Shown here: piece after piece, positions 25,674-34,790 of the stretch
How the letters are laid out: every line of letters starts with the position of its first letter
How positions within the stretch are numbered: position 1 is the stretch's first letter
Source: an uncultured Porphyromonadaceae bacterium
GTDB lineage: Bacteria > Bacteroidota > Bacteroidia > Bacteroidales > Muribaculaceae
Length of the DNA stretch: 64,000 nt
Assembly: GCA_900548975.1 (NCBI GenBank)
Contig: URMS01000001.1
Coordinates: 124,001 to 188,000 of the forward strand
Direction: 5' to 3'
Translations under genes and position numbers: made by a program
The notes under the pieces: model-generated
What the model was told of the DNA's origin: nothing
Databases searched by the model: none
Seen by the model: the letters and a program-made list of their open reading frames with translations, nothing else

Positions 25674-28600
25674 TTATGGGCGGACAAGCACTTTTTCGGC
25701 CGTGGTGCCGCGGCGGACAATGTAGAAGCCCGGTGTGAGACCTTCGAGACTGTCGCCAACTTTCAAGCCGTTCAGGTTATAGACCTCCATGTGAGTATCG
25801 TCTTCCACTACGACGCCATCTATGCCCGAAAGATCACCTTTGATATTATAGAAATCCCTCCAGAAATAGGCGTTGCGGTAGAGCTCAAGCGACCCGGCCG
25901 GCACATGGAGCGTGCAGGTCGATTTATTGACCGATTTCAGTACATTGCCGTTTGCCACCATCGGAGGCGTGGTACTGTTGCAATAGATATCGCTCACGCC
26001 GGAGACATCGGTAAAGGCATAGTCGGCAAGGCGCTCAACATCGGGGCCGAACTCGATGGAGGATATAAGCCGGTTGGCAAATGGCATATAATCTATTGGT
26101 ATGCCTCCGAACCCACGATAGTATGTGATTTCACTGGCATTACAATAAATCTTAGCAGCAATACCTTTATCAGAGCCAAGGGCAAACGACGCGCATTCGA
26201 TAGACCGGACGCCACGTCCGAGTCGGATCTCGGCAAGTTTGTAGCAGTCGGCAAAGCAGTCGCTGAGCAGCGTTTCCACATTGTCCGGAATACTCAGAGT
26301 CTCAATGTCTATTGCCTTGAACATATATTTCGGGATCTCCTGCACTGTCTCGCCTATATTGAGGTTCTTGAATTTCGGGCAATCCGAGAATACCGGATTG
26401 GCATGATGACCCGTAGTGGTATTTACTGTCACCGGATAATAATTTACCGTCTCCAGATTTGCGCAGCCTTTGAACGATCCGGGTTCAATATCGCGTACTG
26501 CAGACGGAATGGTGACCGACCGCAGCAAACCGTTGCCGGCAAAAGCCCTTGACCTGATACCGATAACAGTACATTTGTCGCCATAAATATCAGCTATTTC
26601 CGGAATTACCACATCGACAATGCCCTTGGCCTGTATACCTATTACGGACGCCGTGTTGGTGATAGTTTCATATTCGTACAATAACATATATGAATTATCT
26701 TCCGCGAAATCATAAGCCTCCACTTTTTCAAACAGACTCCACGGTACAGTCGCCTTAATCTTATCCATTGCCCCGGCTTTTACATACAGCGTCGGCTTCG
26801 AATAGTCGGAGAATACATTTTCATTTGCCGCTACGGGCTCGTCGGCTCCGTAATGGACCTGTTCAAGTGCGCTACAGTCGCAAAAGGCATGTCGCCCGAT
26901 TGCAGTGACTGAACCGGGAATGGTTACCGACGTCAGACCGCTACAGCTAAGAAAAGCTTCCCAACCGATTGTTGTGACTGAAGCGGGGATTGTCACCCAT
27001 GTCAGACTGCGGCAGCCGAAGAACATCATGTCGGGGATTGATGTCATTGAATTAGGGATGGTTACCGACTTAAGGCCGCTACACTCGCGAAATATGCCGC
27101 GACCGAGTTCTGTAAGTGATTCGGAAATCGCTACCGACTTAAGACCGGTACATCCCTCAAAAGCATAAGCAATAATAGTTGTCACTGAATTGGGGATGGT
27201 TATCGACGTAAGACCGGTACAGCGTGCAAAAGCGCTGTGGCCGATTGTTGTCACCGAATTGGGGATCGTTACCGAAGTAAGACCGGTACAGCCCTCAAAC
27301 ACGCTCTTGTTGAGCATTGTCAATGAACTGGGAATATCGACCGAAGTAAGTCCGGAGCATCCCTCAAAAGCGGACGAGCCAAGTGTTGTCACTGAATTGG
27401 GTATTGTTACCGACCCAAGACTGCTACAGTCTTGAAAGGCAAATCGGCCGATTGTTGTCACCGAAGCGGGGATCGTTACCGACCCAAGACTGCTACAATT
27501 GCAAAAAGCAAATTCACCGATTGTTGTGACTGAATTGGGGATCGTTACCGAAGTAAGAGAGCCGCAATAATAAAACGCCGAGTGCCCAATGGAAATCACC
27601 GAGCCGGGGATCTCTACCGATGTGAGTTTTTTATTGTTTTCAAAAGCGTTTTCGCCGATTGCCGTGACTTTATACATCCGGCCTTCATGCTCTATATTTT
27701 CCGGAATCGCAACATCGACATTCTCCACGTCTGCTATAACCGAAATTCCGGTAACCGTAGCTGTAGAAGCATCCGCATCGAAGGAGTACTTTAATTCATA
27801 TGAAGACTTCATCGCTTCAATCTTCGCAAACTTACTCCATGGTATCGTGCTCTTGATTTTATTCATCGCCTCCTCATTGACATAAAGCGTCGGCTTCGAA
27901 TAGTCGGAGAATACACCTTCGGATGTCGCAATCGGCTCGTCCGCTCCATAATATACTTTTTCAAGGCTCTCGCAGTACGCAAAGGCATTCCAGCCTATTT
28001 TTGTAACTGAATTGGGAATTTTTACTGACGTCAGACTACTACAACAGTAAAAAGCGTCCTCACCGATTGCAGTAACCGAATCGGGAATCCTTACTGATGC
28101 CAGACTGCTACAGTACTCAAAGGCTCCCACATCTATTTCTTTGACTGAATTTGGAATTTCTACTGACGTCAGACTACTACAAGAGTTAAAAGCGCTCCAA
28201 CCGATTGCCGTGACTGAACCGGGAATCGTTACTGATGTCAGACTGCTGCAGTAGAAAAAGACGCAGTCATCAATTTTTGTAACTGAATTGGGGATCGTTA
28301 CTGACGTCAGACTTCTGCAGCCATAAAAAGCATGTGTACCGATTGCTGTGACTGAATCGGGAATCCTTACTGACGTCAGACTACACCCACTAAAGGCATC
28401 GCCGGCTATTGTTGTGACTGAATTCGGAATTACATAATTGGAATCGGTTTTACCCATAGGATAACAATAAAGCACAGACTTGTCTTTATTGAAAAGGACT
28501 CCATTAATCGAACAATAATTCTGGTTGTTTGAGTTGACATTAATAGCCACTAATTTTGCACAGCTTCCAAAAGCTCTTTCACCGATTGATGTTACTGAAC

Positions 28601-29273
28601 CGGGAATAATTACCGAAGTCAGGTTATTACATCCCTCGAAGGCACCTTCGCCGATTGTTGTTACTGAATTGGGAATTCTTACAGAACTTAGCCCACTGAA
28701 GCAAAAGATTCCATTTTCGAGTTCAGTAACTGAATCGGGAATGGATATAGAATTTAGGCCGGAACAGGAAGCAAAAGCGACCTTACCGATATATTTAACT
28801 GAATCAGGAATGGTTACATGACCCAGGCTACTGCACTCGAAAAATGCTTCATCACCTATTGTTGTGACTGAATTGGGAATTGTAACTGATGTCAGACTGC
28901 TGCACCCCCTAAAGGCAGACCGGCCGATTGTTGTGACTGAATTTCCTATTGTTATTGACGTTAGACCGCTACAGTACTTAAAGGCAGACGCACCGATCGT
29001 TGTGACTGAATTGGGGATAGTTACTGATGCCAGACTGCTACGGTTGGAAAAGACACTCTCGCCGATTGCCGTGACTTTATACATCCGTCCTTCGTGCTCT
29101 ATATTTTCTGGAATTTCAACATTATCGACATCTTTTGGGCAAGCATACACAACGCATTGACCATTATCGATAATATCATAAGTCAGAGTCACATCTTTAT
29201 AAGTGTGATTGAATCGCGCCCAGGTTGCCACAGCCGACAGCAGGCAGATGAGTAGAATAAGCGCTTTTTTCAT
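25674..29273 (-). CDS. BspA-type leucine-rich-repeat surface protein with type-IX-like C-terminal domain
   Basis: 1199 residues with a signal peptide (LILLICLLSAVATWA). Two long arrays of LRR_5 units with a 23-residue period (TSVTIPNSVTTIG, then a variable AF..CSS part) occupy about 60-480 and 535-850. Each array is introduced by the same IPENIEHEGRMYKVTAIGE cap; a third, more divergent array follows. The end (about 1150-1199: MEVYNLNGLKVGDSLEG, then TPGFYIVRRG and KVLVRP) resembles a type IX sorting domain. Proteins of this kind bind host or community partners in oral Bacteroidales. It is probably monocistronic with its own promoter. Confidence 0.88.
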   Translation of the reverse strand: MKKALILLICLLSAVATWARFNHTYKDVTLTYDIIDNGQCVVYACPKDVDNVEIPENIEHEGRMYKVTAIGESVFSNRSSLASVTIPNSVTTIGASAFKYCSGLTSITIGNSVTTIGRSAFRGCSSLTSVTIPNSVTTIGDEAFFECSSLGHVTIPDSVKYIGKVAFASCSGLNSISIPDSVTELENGIFCFSGLSSVRIPNSVTTIGEGAFEGCNNLTSVIIPGSVTSIGERAFGSCAKLVAINVNSNNQNYCSINGVLFNKDKSVLYCYPMGKTDSNYVIPNSVTTIAGDAFSGCSLTSVRIPDSVTAIGTHAFYGCRSLTSVTIPNSVTKIDDCVFFYCSSLTSVTIPGSVTAIGWSAFNSCSSLTSVEIPNSVKEIDVGAFEYCSSLASVRIPDSVTAIGEDAFYCCSSLTSVKIPNSVTKIGWNAFAYCESLEKVYYGADEPIATSEGVFSDYSKPTLYVNEEAMNKIKSTIPWSKFAKIEAMKSSYELKYSFDADASTATVTGISVIADVENVDVAIPENIEHEGRMYKVTAIGENAFENNKKLTSVEIPGSVISIGHSAFYYCGSLTSVTIPNSVTTIGEFAFCNCSSLGSVTIPASVTTIGRFAFQDCSSLGSVTIPNSVTTLGSSAFEGCSGLTSVDIPSSLTMLNKSVFEGCTGLTSVTIPNSVTTIGHSAFARCTGLTSITIPNSVTTIIAYAFEGCTGLKSVAISESLTELGRGIFRECSGLKSVTIPNSMTSIPDMMFFGCRSLTWVTIPASVTTIGWEAFLSCSGLTSVTIPGSVTAIGRHAFCDCSALEQVHYGADEPVAANENVFSDYSKPTLYVKAGAMDKIKATVPWSLFEKVEAYDFAEDNSYMLLYEYETITNTASVIGIQAKGIVDVVIPEIADIYGDKCTVIGIRSRAFAGNGLLRSVTIPSAVRDIEPGSFKGCANLETVNYYPVTVNTTTGHHANPVFSDCPKFKNLNIGETVQEIPKYMFKAIDIETLSIPDNVETLLSDCFADCYKLAEIRLGRGVRSIECASFALGSDKGIAAKIYCNASEITYYRGFGGIPIDYMPFANRLISSIEFGPDVERLADYAFTDVSGVSDIYCNSTTPPMVANGNVLKSVNKSTCTLHVPAGSLELYRNAYFWRDFYNIKGDLSGIDGVVVEDDTHMEVYNLNGLKVGDSLEGLTPGFYIVRRGTTAEKVLVRP

Positions 29274-29313
29274 TTGCAGTTAGCCGTTTGGTTATCATAT
29301 TATTTTGCAAAAG

Positions 29314-29321
29314 CAAAAATA
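29314..29321 (-). promoter_or_regulatory. -7 box of the LRR gene
   Basis: TATTTTTG on the minus strand with a TTTG 17 nt upstream, slightly short spacing. The leader is about 37 nt. Confidence 0.55.
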
Positions 29322-29399
29322 TACAAACGGACCTGTGGCAAAAAATATAATTTGGTTCAAGTTGGTTCACGCCATCCATTTTTCCGTCCAACCGGATAA

Positions 29400-29590
29400 G
29401 AGAGTAGGAGGTTAGGAAATCAGGAGATTAGGAGGGTAGGTGATTAGGTGATTAGGAAATCAGGAAATTAGGAAGTTAGGAGACTAAGAAATTAGGGAGT
29501 CGTGAGTTAGGATTTTTTAGCTTCCTAATCTCATATTCTCCTAATTCCCTAATTTCTTAGTCTCCTAACTTCCTAATCTCCTAATTTCCT
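29400..29590 (-). repeat. Gene-end inverted repeat (TTAGGAGATTAGG words) after the DUF4954 gene
   Basis: It is the longest of its class, about 190 bp. Read on the minus strand, the purine arm starts 7 nt after the DUF4954 stop, a short loop contains AAAAAATC, and the pyrimidine arm follows. With the LRR promoter it accounts for the 323-bp spacer. Confidence 0.85.
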
Positions 29591-29596
29591 ACACGC

Positions 29597-31582
29597 CTAA
29601 TATCCCAGCAGGCCGAGGGCGTCGCGGCCGAGGGCGCTCTTCTTTTCGATGTGCTCCCTGACCATACACACGAAGGGATCGGAGTTGAAATCGCCGCGCA
29701 CGTTGATAAAATCTTCGTCGGCATCCTCGTCGGGGCTGTCGATGCCGAAGCCTGTGCGCGAAGTGAGCGAGTATTCCTTGGCGGCATCGTCGAGGAGCAT
29801 ACGGTCGAGCTGCACCACGCTTTCGAGCCAGCGGTTGACGATGGCGGCGGCATCGTCCATGGTCATATCGTCGACATCGTGTCCGCACCACTCCTTCAGG
29901 TGCGAGGCAACCCAGGTCCACTCCATGTCGTAGTAGTCGGCGTGGAGCTTCTTCCATCGGGCCTCAAGGGCGTCGAGGGTATCGATGGTGCCGTCGGCGA
30001 TGGCGTTGCATATGTCGTCGACCTCGCTTTTTGGCGCGAAGAGACCGCAGATGTCCACCCATCGGCCTTCGCCGGCGGCATGGGTGGGGCGCAGACGGCG
30101 GCGCAGCTCTTCGTCGCTGTCGATGGGCTCCTTGCCGATGCGGTGTATCACCGAATTGCCCATGAACTTATCGATGGCCATGCGGTAGAAACCGCGGCCC
30201 TTGCGCAGGGCGCTTGCCTCGATGGTCATAGTCTGGAAGGTGAAGCGGCTGGCGGTGAGACCGGCGGTGCGCTCGAGGTCGTCGAGCAGCTTTATGCCAC
30301 CCATCATCTTGCCCACGGTATAGGGGCTGAGAAGATTGAAATTGATGCTGTCGAGGTGCTCGGGGTCGCGGCGCTTGTCGCGGCGGGGCCACTTCTGGGC
30401 GTCGCGTATGGTGCCCACGCTGCGCAGATTGACGCCCGGCACCAGGAACGAATCGCCATGGCTCTCGATAAGGTAGGAGAACGGCAGGCGCGAGGTGTCG
30501 GGGTGGTTCACATGGCGGCCCATCACCAGCGAGAAAGCGCCTATCTTGGCCGGCCACAGGATATAGGAGTCGCTGGTGGTCTTGGAACCGCGCTCCACCA
30601 CGCCCTGGTGGATGGGACCGAGCTTGTACATGTGGTTGCTCTGGTTCGAGCCCGAGCCGGCATTGAGGAAGGAGAACATGCCCGCTATCAGCAGGCTCGA
30701 TTTATGCATGGTCACGGTGTAGGGACCGCCGAAGATAGCGGCAGCCTCGCCATTTTCGCAGGCACAGTTGGCAAAGAACAGCGAGTCGTGGGCCGAGAAA
30801 AGGTGCGACAGCTGTGAGGCCTGCCCCACGAAGCAGTGGGTTATCACGGCGCCGTCGTCGACCTTGGCCCCCGAGGCGAATATAAAGCCCTCGGCTATGA
30901 CATCGCGCCCCACAAACACGGGGTCGGCCTTGACCGACGATATGGTGCCGTCGGTGAGGCGCGCAACACCCTTGATGCGGGCATATTCGCCTATGTTCAC
31001 ATTGTTGATGGCACCGGTGTTGACAATCTCGCAGCCCCGGCCTATGGTGCCGCGGCACCCGAAGCCGGCGTCGGCTCTGACCTTGACAATGGTCACAAGC
31101 CGGCGCACCATCTCGCTGCGGTGGCGGTACATGGCGGCCAGATAGGCCGTCTGGGCCGACATTGTGGGGTAGATGGGCACCTCGCGGCCTCCGGTCTCGT
31201 TGAGCACCGACACCTCGGTGCCGATACCGAAAGTAGAGTCGAGAGTGCCTACGAGCAGACCGATATTGTCGATATACACGCCGTCGGCGATGTCGTAGTT
31301 GGCTATGTAGTTCGACACCTTGCCTATGTACACGCCGTCGCCCACGCTCACATTGTGGAGAGTGGCGTCGGAGATTCCCGAGCGGCGCTCCAGACCGCCC
31401 GGGCGGTGGAACACGCCCTCGAAACGGCCGAGCGACACTTCGCCCGAAAATTGTACATTTCTGATTGCCGACGGGTCGAAGCCGTCGGCCACGCTTACCT
31501 TGCTCCAGTCGCCGGCGGAGCATCCGCGGCTTTCGAGTACTCGTATTTCGCCCTCGGTGAGGGCTCTGCGGGGAGTAGACAT
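29597..31582 (-). CDS. DUF4954 family protein with left-handed beta-helix domain
   Basis: 661 residues. The N-terminal third shows hexapeptide-like turns (VSVGDGVYIGKVSNYIANYDIADGV at about 75; then RADAGFGCRGTIGRGCEIV and VNIGEYARIKGV). This suggests a nucleotidyl- or acyltransferase fold as in GlmU. The middle has an NQSNHMYKLGPIHQG segment, and the C-terminal third is helical and acidic. It is widespread in Bacteroidales, with no reaction I can name; a sugar-nucleotide role is a guess. It has its own promoter. Confidence 0.85.
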   Translation of the reverse strand: MSTPRRALTEGEIRVLESRGCSAGDWSKVSVADGFDPSAIRNVQFSGEVSLGRFEGVFHRPGGLERRSGISDATLHNVSVGDGVYIGKVSNYIANYDIADGVYIDNIGLLVGTLDSTFGIGTEVSVLNETGGREVPIYPTMSAQTAYLAAMYRHRSEMVRRLVTIVKVRADAGFGCRGTIGRGCEIVNTGAINNVNIGEYARIKGVARLTDGTISSVKADPVFVGRDVIAEGFIFASGAKVDDGAVITHCFVGQASQLSHLFSAHDSLFFANCACENGEAAAIFGGPYTVTMHKSSLLIAGMFSFLNAGSGSNQSNHMYKLGPIHQGVVERGSKTTSDSYILWPAKIGAFSLVMGRHVNHPDTSRLPFSYLIESHGDSFLVPGVNLRSVGTIRDAQKWPRRDKRRDPEHLDSINFNLLSPYTVGKMMGGIKLLDDLERTAGLTASRFTFQTMTIEASALRKGRGFYRMAIDKFMGNSVIHRIGKEPIDSDEELRRRLRPTHAAGEGRWVDICGLFAPKSEVDDICNAIADGTIDTLDALEARWKKLHADYYDMEWTWVASHLKEWCGHDVDDMTMDDAAAIVNRWLESVVQLDRMLLDDAAKEYSLTSRTGFGIDSPDEDADEDFINVRGDFNSDPFVCMVREHIEKKSALGRDALGLLGY

Positions 31583-31613
31583 ACTTGAATAGAGGATTAT
31601 GGTTAATTTGTCG

Positions 31614-31621
31614 CAAAATTA
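31614..31621 (-). promoter_or_regulatory. -7 box of the DUF4954 gene
   Basis: TAATTTTG on the minus strand with an ATTG about 20 nt upstream. The leader is about 28 nt. Confidence 0.65.
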
Positions 31622-31650
31622 GCCCAAAATCCCCATTCGTGCAATATCTG

Positions 31651-32442
31651 TCACCGGAAAGTGTAGGTGATGCGGGCCGTGGAGCGTTCGGGCGCCTTGT
31701 CGTCGTTGCGGGTGAAACGGCGGCGCTTCACCTCGGCCATGCAGGCCTGCACCAGGGCGCGGTCGGCGGCGGCAGGCGATTTACCGCCGGTAAGCTCTAC
31801 CGACAGCACATTGCCGTCGGGGCCGACGATGGCCGTAAGTATGATGCTGCCCGTCACCTCCGATGGCACGCGGGCATAGCGCGGCATGGTCCATCCGCCG
31901 CCGACAGTGCCGCTGCCGGTGCCGTTGGCGTCGGAGCGGCCGCCTTCGGGCGAACCGCTGTCGCCGCGCTCGCGGCCTTTCGACGATGTGTTGTCGGGAG
32001 TTTCCGATGTGTTTTTAAATGCATCGCCAACGCCTTTGCGGGCCTTTCGGCGCGCTTCCTCCTCGACGAGGGCTGTCTTGTCTGGGCCGGTCTCGGGGGG
32101 CACCGGCTTTTCGGGGCGCTTGACTTCGGACGGCCGTTTCGACACAACGTCGGGCACGGGAGCCGCCGCTTTGCCGGCGTCGGCCTTGTCCTGACCCGAG
32201 GCAACATCGGCGCGCGAGTCGCGTTTCACCGGCTCGGGAGCATATGCCGGCGAGGGATCCGACGGCCCGTACGATATGTCGAGCAGATCGACGAATTCCT
32301 CGTCGATTTCGGCGATCTCTGCCGCCGGGCGCGCCGTGCGGTCGGGCACAGGCGGCTCGCTCAGATGCAGCAGGCACAGAAGCACCACCAGAATGACTGC
32401 GGCTATGACAGTGGCCGCCGCTGCCTGTCGGCGCGGTGTCAT
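31651..32442 (-). CDS. TonB-family energy transducer
   Basis: 263 residues. It has one N-terminal membrane helix (AATVIAAVILVVLLCLLHL), a long Pro/Lys/Glu-rich periplasmic spacer (about 60-170), and a C-terminal TonB domain (VTGSIILTAIVGPDGNVLSVEL). With ExbB/ExbD it passes proton-motive force to outer-membrane TonB-dependent receptors. Its start overlaps the exbD stop by 4 nt. The spacer is long enough to cross the periplasm. Confidence 0.88.
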   Translation of the reverse strand: MTPRRQAAAATVIAAVILVVLLCLLHLSEPPVPDRTARPAAEIAEIDEEFVDLLDISYGPSDPSPAYAPEPVKRDSRADVASGQDKADAGKAAAPVPDVVSKRPSEVKRPEKPVPPETGPDKTALVEEEARRKARKGVGDAFKNTSETPDNTSSKGRERGDSGSPEGGRSDANGTGSGTVGGGWTMPRYARVPSEVTGSIILTAIVGPDGNVLSVELTGGKSPAAADRALVQACMAEVKRRRFTRNDDKAPERSTARITYTFR

Positions 32443-32873
32443 GGCTGTGGCTGTTTTTCAGCGGGCGAGGCCGGTTTTGTGGCCAGCACCATCTTGATAG
32501 CGTTTTCGGCACCGATATTGAGCACCTCGACCACCTTGCCGTAGGGCACGCCCGCGTCGGCATACACGGCCACGGCCCCGAGCGAGTCGGCAGGTGCAAT
32601 AGCCTGTATGAAGATGGCGAGCGAGTCGGCAGGCACCGCCACAGGGTCGGCGCCTTCGGCCGAGACATAGTAAGCGCCCTCAGCATCGATAAACATGCGG
32701 GCCGAGGGCTTCAGAGGCGTCTGCTGCGAGCTTTCTGGCAGATCGACCTCGAGGGCCGTGGGGAACACGAAAGCCGAAGTGACCATGAAAAACACCAGCA
32801 GCAGGAATACCACATCGGTCATAGAGGCCATCGAGAAGGTGGCCAGCATGTCCTGTTGTCGTTTGAGAGCCAT
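32439..32873 (-). CDS. exbD: ExbD/TolR-type proton channel subunit
   Basis: 144 residues with a single membrane helix near the N-terminus. It contains the essential aspartate in FSMASMTDVVFLLLVFFMV, followed by a periplasmic ExbD domain with VAVYADAGVPYGKVVEVL. It starts one base after the exbB stop. ExbB, ExbD and TonB together make up the motor. Confidence 0.9.
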   Translation of the reverse strand: MALKRQQDMLATFSMASMTDVVFLLLVFFMVTSAFVFPTALEVDLPESSQQTPLKPSARMFIDAEGAYYVSAEGADPVAVPADSLAIFIQAIAPADSLGAVAVYADAGVPYGKVVEVLNIGAENAIKMVLATKPASPAEKQPQP

Positions 32874-32874
32874 A

Positions 32875-33489
32875 TCAGGCGGGTTCGTTAAGGAGGTCCA
32901 TAAAGTCCATGGTGCGGGCTTCCAGACGGTTCATAATCTTATTGATGCGCGCCACCAGGTAGTTGTAGGCGAACAGCGCCACGATACCCACGATAAGACC
33001 GGCCACCGTCGTCACCAGCGCCGAGTAGATGCCGTCGGCAAACGAATCGATGGTAGCCGAGCTGCCGGCCTGAGCTATGGCGTAGAAAGCCTGCACCATG
33101 CCCACCACGGTACCCAAGAAGCCTATCATCGGAGCACCGGCGGCTGTGGTGGCCAGCCAGGGCAGACCGCGGCTGAGAGTGGCTATCTCGAGGTTGCCGG
33201 TATTTTCGATGGCCACGAGCACATCGTTCATCGGGCGGCCGATGCGCGATATTCCCTTGGCGATGAGAGCGGCCTCGGGGGTCGGGGTGCGCTTGCACAG
33301 GTTGAGGGCGCTTTCGAGTTCGCCGCTGTGTATATAGGCCTTTATACGGTTCATGAAGTTGTCGTCTTCCTTGGAGGCACGCGATATCACGATATAGCGC
33401 TCGGTGAAGACATATACGCACAGCAGCAGCAGCGCCGCCAGCGGCACCATGGTCCAGCCCCCTTCGAGGCAAAGTTTCCAGAGAGACAC
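32875..33489 (-). CDS. exbB: ExbB/TolQ/MotA-family proton channel protein
   Basis: 204 residues with three membrane helices. The MotA/TolQ/ExbB signature is APMIGFLGTVVGMVQAF with SALVTTVAGLIVGIVALF. It is first in exbB-exbD-tonB, directly downstream of pdxJ, an order I recall in other Bacteroidales. A word-type inverted repeat separates it from pdxJ. Confidence 0.92.
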   Translation of the reverse strand: MSLWKLCLEGGWTMVPLAALLLLCVYVFTERYIVISRASKEDDNFMNRIKAYIHSGELESALNLCKRTPTPEAALIAKGISRIGRPMNDVLVAIENTGNLEIATLSRGLPWLATTAAGAPMIGFLGTVVGMVQAFYAIAQAGSSATIDSFADGIYSALVTTVAGLIVGIVALFAYNYLVARINKIMNRLEARTMDFMDLLNEPA

Positions 33490-33498
33490 GGAGATTCG

Positions 33499-33578
33499 GA
33501 ATTATGAATTAAGAATGATGAATTATGTTTTTTGATTACGGATTATGGATTATGATCTCTTACATAATCCATAATTTA
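33499..33578 (-). repeat. Word-type inverted repeat (GAATTATGAATTA words) between pdxJ and exbB
   Basis: GAATTATGAATTAAGAATGATG-type words pair imperfectly with ACATAATCCATAATTTATG-type words around a TTTTTT loop. The pdxJ stop codon lies inside it. It is the AT-rich counterpart of the TTAGGAG repeats. Confidence 0.6.
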
Positions 33579-34289
33579 TGAAAGTTGTGCTTTGTAGCGG
33601 GCTACGGTTTCGGCAAGGCCGAGATAGAGGGCGTCGCAGATAAGCGCGTGGCCTATCGACACTTCGCTCAGGGATGGGATGCGCTTATGGAAATAAGCCA
33701 GATTTTCCAGGCTCAGGTCGTGGCCGGCGTTAACACCCAGGCCGAGCTTGCGGGCGGCTTCGGCAGCCTCCACGTAGGGCGCCACGGCCTTTTCGGGGTC
33801 GGTGGGATAGAGGTCGGCGTAGGGCTTGGTATACAGCTCCACACGGTCGGCGCCGGTAGCGGCGGCGGCTTTGACGGTATCAACATCGGGATCGATGAAG
33901 ATAGACGTACGTATGCCGGCTTCGTTGAAGGTATCGACCAGCGAGGTCAGCAGTTCGGCGTGCGCTGCCACATTCCAGCCGGCCGACGAGGTGAGCGCAT
34001 CCGGAGCATCGGGCACCAGAGTGACCTGGGTGGGGCGCACGGCCAGCACAAGATCGATGAAGCGCTTGTCGGGATAGCCCTCCATGTTGAACTCTGTGTG
34101 CAGCAGCGGCCGCAGCTTATACACATCGTCGCGCTTGATATGGCGCTCGTCGGGACGCGGATGAACCGTGATGCCGTCGGCTCCGAAACTTTCTATGTCA
34201 AGAGCCACGGCGCAGACATCGGGATTGTTTTCGCCGCGCGCATTGCGCAACGTGGCTATTTTGTTTATATTAACGCTTAAATTAGTCAT
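33576..34289 (-). CDS. pdxJ: Pyridoxine 5'-phosphate synthase
   Basis: 237 residues from MTNLSVNINKIATLRNARG; 24 more codons are open upstream, but this is the family start. PdxJ condenses deoxyxylulose phosphate with aminoacetone phosphate. Visible motifs are the phosphate site ESFGADGITVHPRPDERH, TEFNMEGYP, and GVNAGHDLSLENL. It diverges from the ACT-like/nadK operon. A TACTTTTG box (34370-34363) may be its -7 element, with a leader of about 70 nt. Confidence 0.95.
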   Translation of the reverse strand: MTNLSVNINKIATLRNARGENNPDVCAVALDIESFGADGITVHPRPDERHIKRDDVYKLRPLLHTEFNMEGYPDKRFIDLVLAVRPTQVTLVPDAPDALTSSAGWNVAAHAELLTSLVDTFNEAGIRTSIFIDPDVDTVKAAAATGADRVELYTKPYADLYPTDPEKAVAPYVEAAEAARKLGLGVNAGHDLSLENLAYFHKRIPSLSEVSIGHALICDALYLGLAETVARYKAQLS

Positions 34290-34331
34290 CAATCTATGAA
34301 ATTCGCGGAAATGTTTGTAAATTTGTGGTAG

Positions 34332-34370
34332 TACTTTTGCCCTACAAAAGGGAATATACATGCAAAAGTA
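34332..34370. promoter_or_regulatory. Two opposed -7 boxes between pdxJ and the nadK operon
   Basis: TACTTTTG is on the plus strand at 34332-34339, and the same 8-mer on the minus strand at 34370-34363. The two transcripts would start toward each other and overlap. Neither has a well-spaced -33 TTTG. Confidence 0.5.
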
Positions 34371-34397
34371 CTCAGAAATAACAAAACGACGAAAGAT

Positions 34398-34790
34398 TTG
34401 GCTTCAAATAAGATAAAATTCCCGGAAAACGAGTATCTCTTCCCGCCCGTGGCCGACAGCTCGAGGCTGCTCGTGGGCTGCCGGCGCGAGGACTACAGCG
34501 CCTCGCTCATAGCCCGTGCCGTGGAAGACTGCAACGCCCATCTGCTCAACCTCAACGTCACTTCGCTCGGTAATACCGGCGATTCGGGCGACGATGAAGC
34601 AATGGCCGCGGCCGATCCCAAATTTCCCGTAGTATTCGACATCCGTGTGAACCACCGCGACACCGCAGGCATCATGCGCTCGCTCGAACGCTACGGCTAC
34701 ACCGTCATCGACACCCAGAACGCCCGCGGTGCCGACGACGATACACTCCGCGACCGCATCGACTACTTCTTCAAGTATATCCAGTCATGA
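34398..34790 (+). CDS. ACT-like protein, apparently a CBS-less relative of the CBS protein next to nadK
   Basis: 130 residues from a TTG start; no in-frame ATG exists upstream, and the first residues are MASNKIKF. The body (YSASLIARAVEDCNAHLLNLNV, then FDIRVNHRDTAGIMRSLERYGYTVID) looks like the C-terminal ACT-like domain of the Bacteroidales CBS-domain protein normally encoded before nadK. Here the two CBS domains are absent, and an acidic insertion (DSGDDEAMAAA) is present. Its stop overlaps nadK in ATGA. An 18-codon ORF from the ATG at 34360 overlaps the start in another frame. Confidence 0.65.
   Translation: MASNKIKFPENEYLFPPVADSSRLLVGCRREDYSASLIARAVEDCNAHLLNLNVTSLGNTGDSGDDEAMAAADPKFPVVFDIRVNHRDTAGIMRSLERYGYTVIDTQNARGADDDTLRDRIDYFFKYIQS

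Noticed and set aside
25674..29273. CRISPR-like regularly spaced repeats
   Set aside because: The spacing is a coding 69-bp period in one long open frame of LRR units, repeats are degenerate, and no cas gene is near.
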